From Sulfitobacter sp. (GTDB taxonomy: Bacteria > Pseudomonadota > Alphaproteobacteria > Rhodobacterales > Rhodobacteraceae), in contig JAPKCR010000068.1 in the NCBI GenBank assembly GCA_026421135.1, positions 1 through 8,531 of the forward strand: a stretch of DNA of 8,531 nt. Direction: 5' to 3'. Under the pieces are notes generated by a model. That model had not been told where the DNA came from, ran no database searches, and was given only the letters and a program-made list of their open reading frames with translations. The position numbers and the translations under genes are program-made. Positions 1-6,836 of this stretch are shown piece after piece. Within the stretch, counting starts at the first letter, position 1. Each line of letters begins with the position of its first letter.

Positions 1-674
1 TTGGAAATGCGCAAAGACATCTCGCCCCGCGCATCTTCCGCAGCTAACATCGACAGTGTGCAAAACCCCGGTTCAAGTGTTTCAGCGCGATAGACGGGCG
101 AATTTTCATTGGATGGGAACAGGATGGTTTGCGTATCGCAGGTTCCAAACGGACCTTCGGGATCGGCACGATCAACATAGTGGCCAACCGCCAACGTAGG
201 AAAATGCGCGCCCTCGTCCCACCATGCGGCAAAGGCCGTTGTCCATTGGTCGGTCTGCGGTATGGCCCAGCTTTCGGTCACGTCGGTGAAACTGCAATCC
301 GGCCCGCCCTGCAAAACACGGTCGGGGCCGACACGCATGACATAGAGATCAAGAACCGCATCACCATCAATGTCGATCGGATAGGCACCGGTTACGCCTG
401 TCGCAAAGCCCGGCACAGGCAACGGCTGAAATGCTATTGCCCCTTTATCGGAGACGTTTTTCAGCAAGATCATTGGCGACGTCCCGCCCGCGGCCACGAG
501 ATCGGGCAACCCATCGGAAGAGCAATCAAAAGCCGACACACCGCCGCCGACAAAGTGTTCCCAACCGCCGGTGTACTGATGGTCGGGGAGGGCATCTGTG
601 ACGTCTCGAAACATCGGAGCAGATTGTAAAGTTCCGGCTGTCATCGAAAATACAAGGGACAGCCGACAGATCAT
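1..674 (-). CDS. Exported FG-GAP/VCBS-repeat protein, CRTAC1-like (partial, C-terminus outside window)
   Basis: The minus-strand frame is open from an ATG at 674 to the window edge (224 codons, no stop), so only the N-terminal part is seen. Residues 1-19 look like a short Sec signal peptide (MICRLSLVFSMTAGTLQSA), suggesting a periplasmic or extracellular protein. Two calcium-binding-type FG-GAP/VCBS repeats are visible: residues 43-59 (GGG followed by D50, D54-G55, D58-L59) and residues 99-112 (D101-I-D103-G-D105, D109-L110). 'FRDVT' (22-26) and 'FTDVT' (129-133) are the strands that typically open CRTAC1-family repeats, so a beta-propeller is expected. Cysteines 127, 179 and 205 fit an exported protein. 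Its ATG overlaps the xylR stop as ATGA, so it is translated behind the repressor. Family members bind ligands or surfaces and have no settled enzymatic role; a link to xylose or xylan is inferred from position only. Domain class is fairly sure, function unknown. Confidence 0.85.
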   Translation of the reverse strand, partial: MICRLSLVFSMTAGTLQSAPMFRDVTDALPDHQYTGGWEHFVGGGVSAFDCSSDGLPDLVAAGGTSPMILLKNVSDKGAIAFQPLPVPGFATGVTGAYPIDIDGDAVLDLYVMRVGPDRVLQGGPDCSFTDVTESWAIPQTDQWTTAFAAWWDEGAHFPTLAVGHYVDRADPEGPFGTCDTQTILFPSNENSPVYRAETLEPGFCTLSMLAAEDARGEMSLRIS

Positions 675-1945
675 GCCGCGTTTTCCCCTAACAACGCATC
701 TGTGACTTCGGCCAATGCAAGGGCCGCCGCCCCTTTCGCCCAGACAGACCCGCCCCAAGCGTGAATATCAACGGGGGTGGGCGTGCGCCCAGCGGGAAGT
801 ATCATGCTGTTCATCTCAGCCAACATATCGTCGGTGGTCAAATAATCATAACGCATACGCTCGCCGCTCAGGATGATCCGCTCTGGGTCAAACAACTGCA
901 CGATATTCGCAAGACCAACGCTCAGGAACCGCCCCGCGCGCCGGAAAATTGCCAATGCCGCCTCGTTTCCTGCATTTGCCTCATCGTAAAGGGTTTCGAT
1001 CATCGTCATCGCCGAACTGTTGGATCTTGGATCACGATTCAAAGCGGTTCCGGCCTCGCGAGCAAGAGCATAGTCAGCGACATAGGCCTCAAGGCACCCG
1101 CGCTGACCACAGCGGCAAAGTGCACCGTCCAACTGCACCTTGGTATGACCCAGCTCCATTCCCGGCCCGAGGGCACCACGGAACAATCGGTTGTTCAGCA
1201 CCAGCCCCATGCCAACTCCACGCTCAATCGAGACGACAACAAAATTGGACGTTCCCCGGCCTGCCCCGAACCAAAGTTCGGCAAGTGTCAGCAGGTTGGT
1301 GTCATTGTCGAGCGACACTGGCAGATCAAGCTGCTCCATCAGCAGTTCGCGCAATGGAATGTCAGTGTCGGTCATGACGGGCGACCATTTTACGATGCCT
1401 GTACTTGCATCGACAATGCCAGGCAGTCCGATCCCAATTGCACTGACGTCACCATGGGTCTGGCCCGCCTTATGCAAAAGCTTTTGAATTAGGGTCGAAA
1501 CTTCGGTTAGGACCTCGGCTGTGGTCTGGCGCAATGCGCCACTGACCAATTGCGCCTCGGCGATGATCGTGCCCGCCAGATCCAGCAGAATGGCGGTGTG
1601 GCGTTCGTCTGATAATTTAATCCCGACCACATAGCTGCAGCGCGGTGCGACACGCAACGCGATGGGCGGTCGGCCACGGGCAGGGCCGCGCTGATTGTCC
1701 TCAACCTCTTGCAGAAGACCGCGCGCTATAAGGTCTGACGTGATTGTGGTGACCGACCCAGGACTGATGTTCAAGGTACGGGCAACGTCCATGCGTGGCA
1801 TATGCCCTGCGGCACGCACCTGTTCGAACACCTGCTGACGCAGTGGACGGGCATCATCTTGCGACAGCAGAAGTCGCGGACCACAGCCGGAAAGTATATT
1901 TTCACTGCCTTCTAGGCTGCCATTCCGAATTAGTTCGCTGGCCAA
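671..1945 (-). CDS. xylR: ROK-family transcriptional repressor of the xylose operon (XylR)
   Basis: This is a 424-residue ROK regulator, the usual length for NagC/XylR-type members. A winged helix-turn-helix occupies about residues 35-85, with the recognition region near 'RMDVARTLNISPGSVTTITS' (51-70). The sugar-binding ROK domain follows: 'GIGLPGIVD' (171-179), 'LDNDTN' (212-217), 'ELGH' (264-267), and the zinc motif with H267, C277, C279 and C284 inside 'CRCGQRGCLEAY'. The N-terminal phosphate loop of ROK kinases (DxGGT) is replaced by 'GIKLSDERHT' (108-117), so kinase activity is unlikely and a regulator role is favoured. The start is TTG at 1945, chosen because a strong Shine-Dalgarno (GGGAGGA) lies 6 bases upstream. 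The gene is divergent from xylF and probably represses both directions, with xylose as inducer; this is inferred from context and family. It could in principle sense a related sugar, but the neighbours make xylose by far the most likely. Confidence 0.92.
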   Translation of the reverse strand: MASELIRNGSLEGSENILSGCGPRLLLSQDDARPLRQQVFEQVRAAGHMPRMDVARTLNISPGSVTTITSDLIARGLLQEVEDNQRGPARGRPPIALRVAPRCSYVVGIKLSDERHTAILLDLAGTIIAEAQLVSGALRQTTAEVLTEVSTLIQKLLHKAGQTHGDVSAIGIGLPGIVDASTGIVKWSPVMTDTDIPLRELLMEQLDLPVSLDNDTNLLTLAELWFGAGRGTSNFVVVSIERGVGMGLVLNNRLFRGALGPGMELGHTKVQLDGALCRCGQRGCLEAYVADYALAREAGTALNRDPRSNSSAMTMIETLYDEANAGNEAALAIFRRAGRFLSVGLANIVQLFDPERIILSGERMRYDYLTTDDMLAEMNSMILPAGRTPTPVDIHAWGGSVWAKGAAALALAEVTDALLGENAA

Positions 1946-1951
1946 ACTTTA

Positions 1952-1958
1952 TCCTCCC
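1952..1958 (-). promoter_or_regulatory. Ribosome binding site of xylR
   Basis: On the minus strand GGGAGGA sits 6 bases before TTG at 1945. The upstream ATG at 1960 in the same stretch reads ATG-GGA-GGA-TAA and stops at once, so the TTG is the only sensible start. Confidence 0.75.
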
Positions 1959-2001
1959 ATCAGAACACGTGATCAAAATACTTCATGCTGGATCACCCGA
2001 A

Positions 2002-2030
2002 ATAAGCCGCATTTTCCAGACATCTGTCAA
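2002..2030 (-). promoter_or_regulatory. Probable sigma-70 promoter for xylR
   Basis: Reading the minus strand, a perfect -35 hexamer TTGACA (2030-2025) is followed after 17 bases by GCTTAT (2007-2002), which matches 3 of 6 positions of the -10 consensus. Spacing and orientation fit xylR. The -35 is overlapped by the TCAAA/TTTGA dyad at 2027-2043, which would suit autorepression. The -10 is weak, so this is moderate evidence only. Confidence 0.4.
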
Positions 2031-2065
2031 ATTATTTGTTTGATTCCGAAAAATTTATTTTGACA
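2025..2065. promoter_or_regulatory. Candidate XylR operator region with dyad symmetry
   Basis: The AT-rich core of the divergent region is flanked by inverted arms TGTCAAA (2025-2031) and TTTGACA (2059-2065), so a perfect TTGACA hexamer faces outward on each strand. Inside, 2027-2043 reads TCAAATTATTTGTTTGA, an inverted repeat of TCAAA with a 7-base centre. ROK repressors bind AT-rich dyads in promoters, so this is the best operator candidate. The assignment is inference from symmetry, AT content and position. Confidence 0.4.
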
Positions 2066-2085
2066 ACTGAATTAAAACGCGCAAC

Positions 2086-2115
2086 TTCAGTACACGGACA
2101 ATAACGATGTACTAT
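2086..2115 (+). promoter_or_regulatory. Possible promoter of the xylFHGBA operon
   Basis: TACTAT at 2110-2115 is a good -10 candidate (5 of 6 matches to TATAAT) located 35 bases before the xylF ATG. The -35 position is poor: TTCAGT at 2086-2091, 18 bases upstream. The perfect plus-strand TTGACA at 2060-2065 has no recognisable -10 at normal spacing (AACTTC at 17 bases). The dyad AGTACA (2089-2094) / TGTACT (2108-2113) overlaps the -10, where a repressor would block it. A weak -35 would also allow an activator. Low certainty. Confidence 0.3.
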
Positions 2116-2150
2116 AGATCATCGGAATCATTTCATCTGGGAGGAAAGAA

Positions 2151-3173
2151 ATGCGTAAACTCTTTATGGCAGCGGCTGTCGCCACTGCCGGATTCACCCA
2201 TGCCGCAGCAGCACAAGACATCACAGTCGGTGTAAGCTGGTCTAACTTTCAAGAAGAACGCTGGAAAACTGACGAAGCCGCAATCAAAGCTGCTTTGGAA
2301 GCTGCTGGTGCGAAATATGTCAGCGCTGATGCGCAGTCATCTTCGGCCAAGCAACTGTCGGACGTTGAAAGCCTGATCGCCCAAGGTGTTGATGCGTTGA
2401 TCATTCTGGCACAAGACAGCCAAGCCATTGGCCCAGCCATCACAGCCGCTGCTGACGAAGGTATTCCAGTGGTTGGCTATGACCGACTGATCGAAGACCC
2501 CCGCGCCTTTTATCTGACATTCGACAACGTAGAAGTTGGCCGCATGCAGGCCCGCGCTGTTTTCGAAGCGATGCCCAAGGGCAACTACGTTATGATTAAG
2601 GGTTCGCCCACCGATCCGAATGCTGATTTCCTGCGTGGCGGCCAGCAAGAAGTGCTGCAATCCGCAATTGACTCTGGCGACATCACCATCGTTGCCGAAG
2701 CCTATACGGACGGTTGGTTGCCTGCCAACGCTCAGCGCAACATGGAGCAGATTCTAACCGCGCAAGACAACAAAGTTGATGCGGTCGTTGCATCAAACGA
2801 TGGTACCGCTGGTGGTGCAATTGCAGCGCTAACAGCACAAGGCATGGAAGGCACGCCTGTTTCAGGACAAGACGGCGATCACGCCGCGTTGAACCGCGTT
2901 GCCAAAGGCATACAGACCGTCAGCGTATGGAAAGACGCCCGCGATTTGGGCAAGAATGCTGCTGAAATCGCAGTCGCCCTTGCTAGCGGTACTGAAATGA
3001 GTGCGGTTGAAGGCGCGCAAGAATGGACGTCGCCGGGCGGCACGACCTTGTCTGCCAAGTTTCTGGCCCCTGTGCCGGTTACCATCGACAATCTGAACGC
3101 CGTTCTGGACGCTGACTGGATCTCCAAAGAAGCGCTTTGCCAGGGTGTTACAGACGTCGCAGCCTGCGAGTAA
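2151..3173 (+). CDS. xylF: D-xylose ABC transporter, periplasmic substrate-binding protein
   Basis: This 340-residue protein captures D-xylose in the periplasm and delivers it to XylH/XylG. A Sec signal peptide (residues 1-21, basic MRK, alanine-rich core, probable cleavage AAA|QD) precedes a type I periplasmic-binding fold. Segments shared with E. coli XylF include 'ERW' (36-38), 'YDRLI' (110-114), 'FDNVEVG' (124-130), 'GSPTDPNA' (151-158), 'DGWLP' (187-191), 'VVASNDGTAGGAI' (212-224) and 'SGQDGD' (238-243), which contain most of the sugar-contacting positions. C330 and C339 near the C-terminus could form a disulfide that E. coli XylF lacks. GGAGG at 2140-2144 lies 6 bases before the ATG and supports the start. 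It is the first gene of the operon and is followed by a 130-base structured spacer, consistent with higher expression than the membrane genes. Confidence 0.96.
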   Translation: MRKLFMAAAVATAGFTHAAAAQDITVGVSWSNFQEERWKTDEAAIKAALEAAGAKYVSADAQSSSAKQLSDVESLIAQGVDALIILAQDSQAIGPAITAAADEGIPVVGYDRLIEDPRAFYLTFDNVEVGRMQARAVFEAMPKGNYVMIKGSPTDPNADFLRGGQQEVLQSAIDSGDITIVAEAYTDGWLPANAQRNMEQILTAQDNKVDAVVASNDGTAGGAIAALTAQGMEGTPVSGQDGDHAALNRVAKGIQTVSVWKDARDLGKNAAEIAVALASGTEMSAVEGAQEWTSPGGTTLSAKFLAPVPVTIDNLNAVLDADWISKEALCQGVTDVAACE

Positions 3174-3182
3174 TCAAACCAA

Positions 3183-3210
3183 GCGCATTCCGGCCCCAGT
3201 CGGGATGCGC
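3183..3210 (+). terminator. Stem-loop after xylF (partial terminator or mRNA-stabilising hairpin)
   Basis: GCGCATTCCGG (3183-3193) pairs with TCGGGATGCGC (3200-3210), giving an 11-pair stem with two G-T wobbles and a 6-base loop, starting 9 bases after the xylF stop. A pyrimidine-rich run (CCCCCTCTTATTCCTTTT, 3212-3229) follows rather than a clean T tract, so it is unlikely to be a full terminator. Hairpins behind the binding-protein gene of ABC transporter operons commonly protect the upstream mRNA and lower downstream expression; that role is inferred here. Confidence 0.6.
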
Positions 3211-3247
3211 GCCCCCTCTTATTCCTTTTGTGCGTGGGCCGTTTTTT
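3191..3247 (+). terminator. Alternative terminator-like fold ending in six Ts
   Basis: CGGCCC (3191-3196) is exactly complementary to GGGCCG (3236-3241), immediately followed by TTTTTT (3242-3247). The loop is long (39 bases). The 5' arm is shared with the hairpin at 3183-3210, so the two structures cannot both form. It may reduce transcription into xylH; the short stem and long loop make this tentative. Confidence 0.3.
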
Positions 3248-3303
3248 CTAAGCGATGCCCTGACCGCCGAAAGTAACCGCGTCCCAATCCGGAAGCAAAT
3301 CAC

Positions 3304-4617
3304 ATGACAGATTCATCAACTCCCAGGGCTGCCTCACATACCTCACCGACAGCCTCTAAACGTTCGATCCTGACCCAGCTTGAGATTGACACACGCCTGT
3401 TGGGCATGATCGGTGCCTTTGTTCTGGTCTGTCTGGTCTTTAACGTGCTGACAGACGGCCGGTTTCTGACGCCACGCAATATTTTCAATTTGACCATTCA
3501 AACCGTCAGCGTTGCCATTATGGCCACTGGCATGGTGTTTGTGATCGTCACCCGCCATATCGACCTTTCTGTAGGGGCCATGCTGGCGACCTGTTCGGCC
3601 GCGATGGCGATTACCCAAACCGATATTTTGCCCAAGATGCTGGGGCTTGGCCTTGGCCACCCGCTGATCCCTTGGATAGCTATCGCCACTGGTCTGATCG
3701 TGGGCACCGTGATCGGCGCATTTCAAGGGTGGCTTGTCGGCTATCTGACGATCCCTGCCTTTATCGTGACATTGGGTGGCCTGCTGATCTGGCGCAACGT
3801 GGCGTGGTACATGACAGATGGCCAAACCATTGGACCCCTTGATGAAACATTCCGCAAGTTTGGTGGCATCAACGGCACATTGGGCGAAACATGGTCCTGG
3901 GTCGTTGGCATTATCGCAGTGATACTCGCGCTTTGGGCGTTATCATCTTCACGCCGCAACAAAATCAGGCATGATTTTCCGGTAAAGCCGGTCTGGGCAG
4001 AAGCGATCGTCGGGTTAATTATCGCTGTCGGGATCCTTGGCTTTGTCGCCATTCTGAACGCTTACCAAGTACCCACCGCACGGCTGATCCGCGAATTCAA
4101 AGCAAGCGGTGAGGTGATGCCAGAAGGGCATACAGCCGCCTACGGCATCCCGTATTCTGTACTGCTGCTGATCGCCATTGCAATTGCTATGACCGTCATT
4201 GCGAAACGCACGCGGTTCGGGCGCTATATCTTTGCGACAGGCGGCAACCCTGATGCGGCTGAATTGTCCGGTATCAACACACGGTTGCTGACGGTCAAAA
4301 TCTTTGCGCTTATGGGTGCGCTGGTGGCGTTGTCAGCTGTTGTAGCGTCGGCCCGTTTGACGAACCATTCGAATGACATCGGTACGCTGGATGAATTGCG
4401 CGTCATTGCTGCTGCGGTGATTGGTGGAACGGCTCTTGCGGGCGGGATCGGCACCATTCATGGCGCGATCCTAGGTGCCTTAATCATGCAATCGCTGCAG
4501 TCAGGAATGGCCATGGTCGGCGTCGACGCGCCGCTGCAAAACATTGTTGTGGGGGCAGTTCTTGTCCTCGCCGTTTGGATCGACATCGTCTATCGCCGCC
4601 GCACGGGAGGGAAATGA
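3304..4617 (+). CDS. xylH: D-xylose ABC transporter permease
   Basis: XylH forms the inner-membrane channel for xylose, accepting it from XylF and powered by XylG. The 437 residues hold a hydrophilic N-terminal tail (1-30) and roughly ten hydrophobic segments, for example 31-50, 66-84, 122-143, 197-214, 231-252, 282-300, 331-350, 366-400 and 411-428. The cytoplasmic motif '[20 protein letters not shown]' (306-325) is the ATPase-contacting loop typical of RbsC/XylH-type permeases. 'RHIDLSVG' (84-91) and '[13 protein letters not shown]' (381-393) are also typical of the family. It is about 40 residues longer than E. coli XylH (393); the extra length lies mainly in the 215-281 region. GGAAG at 3291-3295 is spaced 8 bases from the ATG. 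The stop TGA (4615-4617) overlaps the xylG start, implying coupled translation. Confidence 0.95.
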   Translation: MTDSSTPRAASHTSPTASKRSILTQLEIDTRLLGMIGAFVLVCLVFNVLTDGRFLTPRNIFNLTIQTVSVAIMATGMVFVIVTRHIDLSVGAMLATCSAAMAITQTDILPKMLGLGLGHPLIPWIAIATGLIVGTVIGAFQGWLVGYLTIPAFIVTLGGLLIWRNVAWYMTDGQTIGPLDETFRKFGGINGTLGETWSWVVGIIAVILALWALSSSRRNKIRHDFPVKPVWAEAIVGLIIAVGILGFVAILNAYQVPTARLIREFKASGEVMPEGHTAAYGIPYSVLLLIAIAIAMTVIAKRTRFGRYIFATGGNPDAAELSGINTRLLTVKIFALMGALVALSAVVASARLTNHSNDIGTLDELRVIAAAVIGGTALAGGIGTIHGAILGALIMQSLQSGMAMVGVDAPLQNIVVGAVLVLAVWIDIVYRRRTGGK

Positions 4618-4619
4618 TG
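4606..4619 (+). promoter_or_regulatory. Ribosome binding site and two tandem starts of xylG
   Basis: GGAGG (4606-4610) is followed by ATGATG. The first ATG (4614) is 3 bases away and the second (4617) is 6 bases away, so the second has the better spacing. Both overlap the xylH stop TGA, and the two products differ by one methionine. Confidence 0.6.
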
Positions 4620-5360
4620 ACACCTTTAGTAGAGCTAAAGAATATCTCGCTGTCCTTCGGGGGCGTGCGCGCTGTCGATAACGTTTCACTTGATCTTTAT
4701 CCGGGCGAAGTTGTTGGCCTGCTGGGCCACAACGGCGCGGGTAAATCGACGCTGATCAAGATCCTAGCTGGTGCCTATCAAATGGACGAGGGCGAAATAT
4801 GGATCGAAGGTAAAAAGGTCAACATCCATTCGCCTCGTGATGCGCGCCGTCACAACATCGAAACGATTTATCAAACGCTCGCGCTGGCAGATAACCTTGA
4901 TGCACCAAGCAATCTGTTTCTGGGGCGCGAATTAACTAATCGTTTTGGTTTGGTGGACGACGCAAAGATGGAAGCAGAAACGCGCAAAATCATGGCGCGG
5001 CTCAACCCCAACTTCAAAAAAATAAGCGAACCTGTTTCCGCGCTTTCCGGCGGCCAGCGGCAATCAGTTGCGATTGCGCGCGCAGTGTATTTCAACGCAA
5101 AGATCTTGATCATGGATGAACCCACTGCCGCGTTGGGTGTGCACGAAAGTAAGATGGTCGCAGACTTGATCAAGGAACTGAAGGCGCAAGGTTTGGGCAT
5201 CTTCCTGATCAGCCACGACACCCGTGAAATGCTGGATCTATGCGACCGCGTATCGGTTATGAAGAACGGCACTTTGATCGGCACTGAAAAAGTCGGTGAC
5301 GTGACCGAGGATGACATCCTGAGTATGATCATCATGGGCAAAGCGCGCGACGCTGCCTAA
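4617..5360 (+). CDS. xylG: D-xylose ABC transporter ATP-binding protein, single-domain form
   Basis: XylG hydrolyses ATP at the inner face of the membrane to drive xylose import. In the 247-residue product the ABC motifs appear in order: Walker A 'GHNGAGKST' (37-45), Q-loop Q86, signature 'LSGGQ' (143-147), Walker B 'ILIMDE' (163-168) and H-loop H200 in 'LISHD'. All are intact, so an active ATPase is expected. E. coli XylG is about twice as long, with two fused ABC domains; this one has a single domain and should act as a homodimer, as in other alphaproteobacterial sugar importers such as the FrcA type. No second domain follows, because xylB starts 21 bases later. An in-frame ATG at 4575 lies inside xylH and has no ribosome site, so I use 4617 (4614 also possible). 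Assignment to xylose rests on its place between xylH and xylB. Confidence 0.93.
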   Translation: MTPLVELKNISLSFGGVRAVDNVSLDLYPGEVVGLLGHNGAGKSTLIKILAGAYQMDEGEIWIEGKKVNIHSPRDARRHNIETIYQTLALADNLDAPSNLFLGRELTNRFGLVDDAKMEAETRKIMARLNPNFKKISEPVSALSGGQRQSVAIARAVYFNAKILIMDEPTAALGVHESKMVADLIKELKAQGLGIFLISHDTREMLDLCDRVSVMKNGTLIGTEKVGDVTEDDILSMIIMGKARDAA

Positions 5361-5381
5361 GCTTTAACGACGGGGTACCGC

Positions 5382-6815
5382 ATGTTCTTGGGTCTTGATT
5401 TGGGCACTTCGGGCCTGAAAGCGCTGCTGGTGGACGGTGATGAAAACATCATCGCCGAGGCCAACGCACCCCTGCAGGTATCGCGCCCCCATGATGGGTG
5501 GAGCGAGCAAACTGCTAGTGACTGGTTCACAGCCTGCGAGGCGGCAGTTCGAGGTCTTGGCGTTGATCTGAGAGCAGTCCAGAGTATTGGGCTAAGCGGC
5601 CACATGCATGGCGCGACACTGATCGATGCTGATGGCGCGGTATTGCGCCCCTGCATGCTTTGGAATGACACCCGCGCGGCAGTTGAGGCGGCCGAGATGG
5701 ACGCCAATCCGATCTGGCGCAAGGTGACGGGCAACATCGTCTTTCCCGGATTTACTGCGCCAAAGGTTGAATGGGTCCGGCGTCATGAACCCGATACATT
5801 TGCTAAGATCGATAGAGTGTTGTTGCCCAAGGATGCCCTGCGGTTTTGGTTGACGGGTGATTTTGTTTCAGAAATGTCTGACGCCGCGGGCACCAGCTGG
5901 TTGGATACAGGTGCCCGCGATTGGTCGGATGAATTACTGGCGCTGTCGGGTCTTTCACGTACACAAATGCCTCGGCTGGTCGAAGGATCCGAGGTTTCTG
6001 GTACTTTGAGCGGTCAAATTGCCGCGAAACTCGGCCTGCCAGCGGGGATTCCCATAGCGGGGGGTGGTGGCGACAACGCTGCCTCTGCCGTCGGGATGGG
6101 TGTAGTGAAGCCAGGGCAGGCATTCGTGTCGCTTGGCACCTCGGGCGTGTTGTTCGCCGCAACGCCCAGTTACGCCGCTGCACCAGAAAGCGCTTTGCAC
6201 AGCTTTTGCCACGCCTTACCCAACTTGTGGCATCAGATGGGGGTGATCCTGTCTGCAACAGATGCCCTGAATTGGTTGGCGGGTGTATTAAACGAAGATG
6301 CACAATCGCTGACCGCAAATCTGGGGCAATTGCAGGTACCCGGTCGCACGATCTTTATGCCGTATCTAGGCGGCGAACGGACCCCACATAATGATGCCCA
6401 AATTCGCGCGGGCTTCCTGCATCTAGGCCATGCAACAGATCGCGCTGCGATGGTTCGCGCGGTTCTTGAAGGGGTCACCCACGCTCTGCGCGACAGCTTT
6501 GATGCGATGGTGCAGACAGGCACCAAGATTGATAGCCTGATCGCTGTGGGAGGCGGATCAAAATCCGACTACTGGCTCAAGGCCATTGCGACATCGCTGA
6601 ACATGCCAATCAAACTCCCTGCTGCCGGTGATTTTGGGGCTGCCCTTGGTGCCGCTCGCCTTGGCCGTATGGCTGCAACTGGTGCGGGGGCAGAAATCGC
6701 CGTGCCTCCCCCTGTTTCCCGCGTAATAGAGCCTGACACGCAACAAACAGCAGCCTTTGCGGATGCTCATGCCCGCTATTCCGAGACATACCGCGCGATC
6801 AAATCATTGCGCTGA
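5382..6815 (+). CDS. xylB: Xylulokinase
   Basis: XylB phosphorylates D-xylulose with ATP to D-xylulose 5-phosphate, the entry to the pentose phosphate pathway, in the cytoplasm. It is a 477-residue FGGY-family carbohydrate kinase, close to E. coli XylB (484). The N-terminal phosphate loop is 'GLDLGTSGLKALLVDG' (4-19). 'SGHMHGATL' (72-80) matches the sugar-binding motif containing M76-H77-G in the E. coli enzyme. 'GGGGDNAASA' (227-236) carries the catalytic aspartate D231. The C-terminal domain has 'SLGTSGV' (250-256), 'PYLGGERTPHND' (327-338) and the FGGY signature area 'GGGSKSDYWLKAIATSLNMP' (390-409). The start follows xylG by 21 bases with only a weak purine run (GGGG, 5372-5375) as ribosome site, but the family N-terminus begins right there. 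All key residues are present. Confidence 0.96.
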   Translation: MFLGLDLGTSGLKALLVDGDENIIAEANAPLQVSRPHDGWSEQTASDWFTACEAAVRGLGVDLRAVQSIGLSGHMHGATLIDADGAVLRPCMLWNDTRAAVEAAEMDANPIWRKVTGNIVFPGFTAPKVEWVRRHEPDTFAKIDRVLLPKDALRFWLTGDFVSEMSDAAGTSWLDTGARDWSDELLALSGLSRTQMPRLVEGSEVSGTLSGQIAAKLGLPAGIPIAGGGGDNAASAVGMGVVKPGQAFVSLGTSGVLFAATPSYAAAPESALHSFCHALPNLWHQMGVILSATDALNWLAGVLNEDAQSLTANLGQLQVPGRTIFMPYLGGERTPHNDAQIRAGFLHLGHATDRAAMVRAVLEGVTHALRDSFDAMVQTGTKIDSLIAVGGGSKSDYWLKAIATSLNMPIKLPAAGDFGAALGAARLGRMAATGAGAEIAVPPPVSRVIEPDTQQTAAFADAHARYSETYRAIKSLR

Positions 6816-6836
6816 ACTATACTTTAGGAGCCTCCC

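Noticed and set aside
129..629. Plus-strand open frame of 166 codons at the left end
   Set aside because: It lies antisense to the FG-GAP gene, which has a signal peptide, repeats and recognisable motifs. The plus frame gives a Cys/Arg/His-rich product with no family character.
761..1492. Plus-strand open frame of 243 codons, with further ones at 949 and 1191
   Set aside because: All are antisense to xylR, whose ROK zinc motif and HTH are intact. Long antisense frames are common in codon-biased GC-rich genes.
1966..1971. CACGTG palindrome in the divergent region
   Set aside because: A 6-base palindrome is expected by chance, lies in the xylR leader, and has no known bacterial regulator here.
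3343..3825. Minus-strand open frame of 160 codons
   Set aside because: Shadow of xylH; His/Gln/Asp-rich composition with no domain or ribosome site.
4575..4616. Longer xylG starting at 4575
   Set aside because: The extra 14 residues lie inside xylH, have no ribosome site and are unlike ABC protein N-termini, while GGAGG precedes the ATGs at 4614 and 4617.
5803..6318. Minus-strand open frame of 171 codons
   Set aside because: Antisense to the xylB kinase domain; Arg/Pro/Ser-rich product typical of a shadow frame.
6827..6835. Possible hairpin hiding the xylA ribosome site (GGA/TCC)
   Set aside because: Only 3 pairs with a 3-base loop; too weak to matter.
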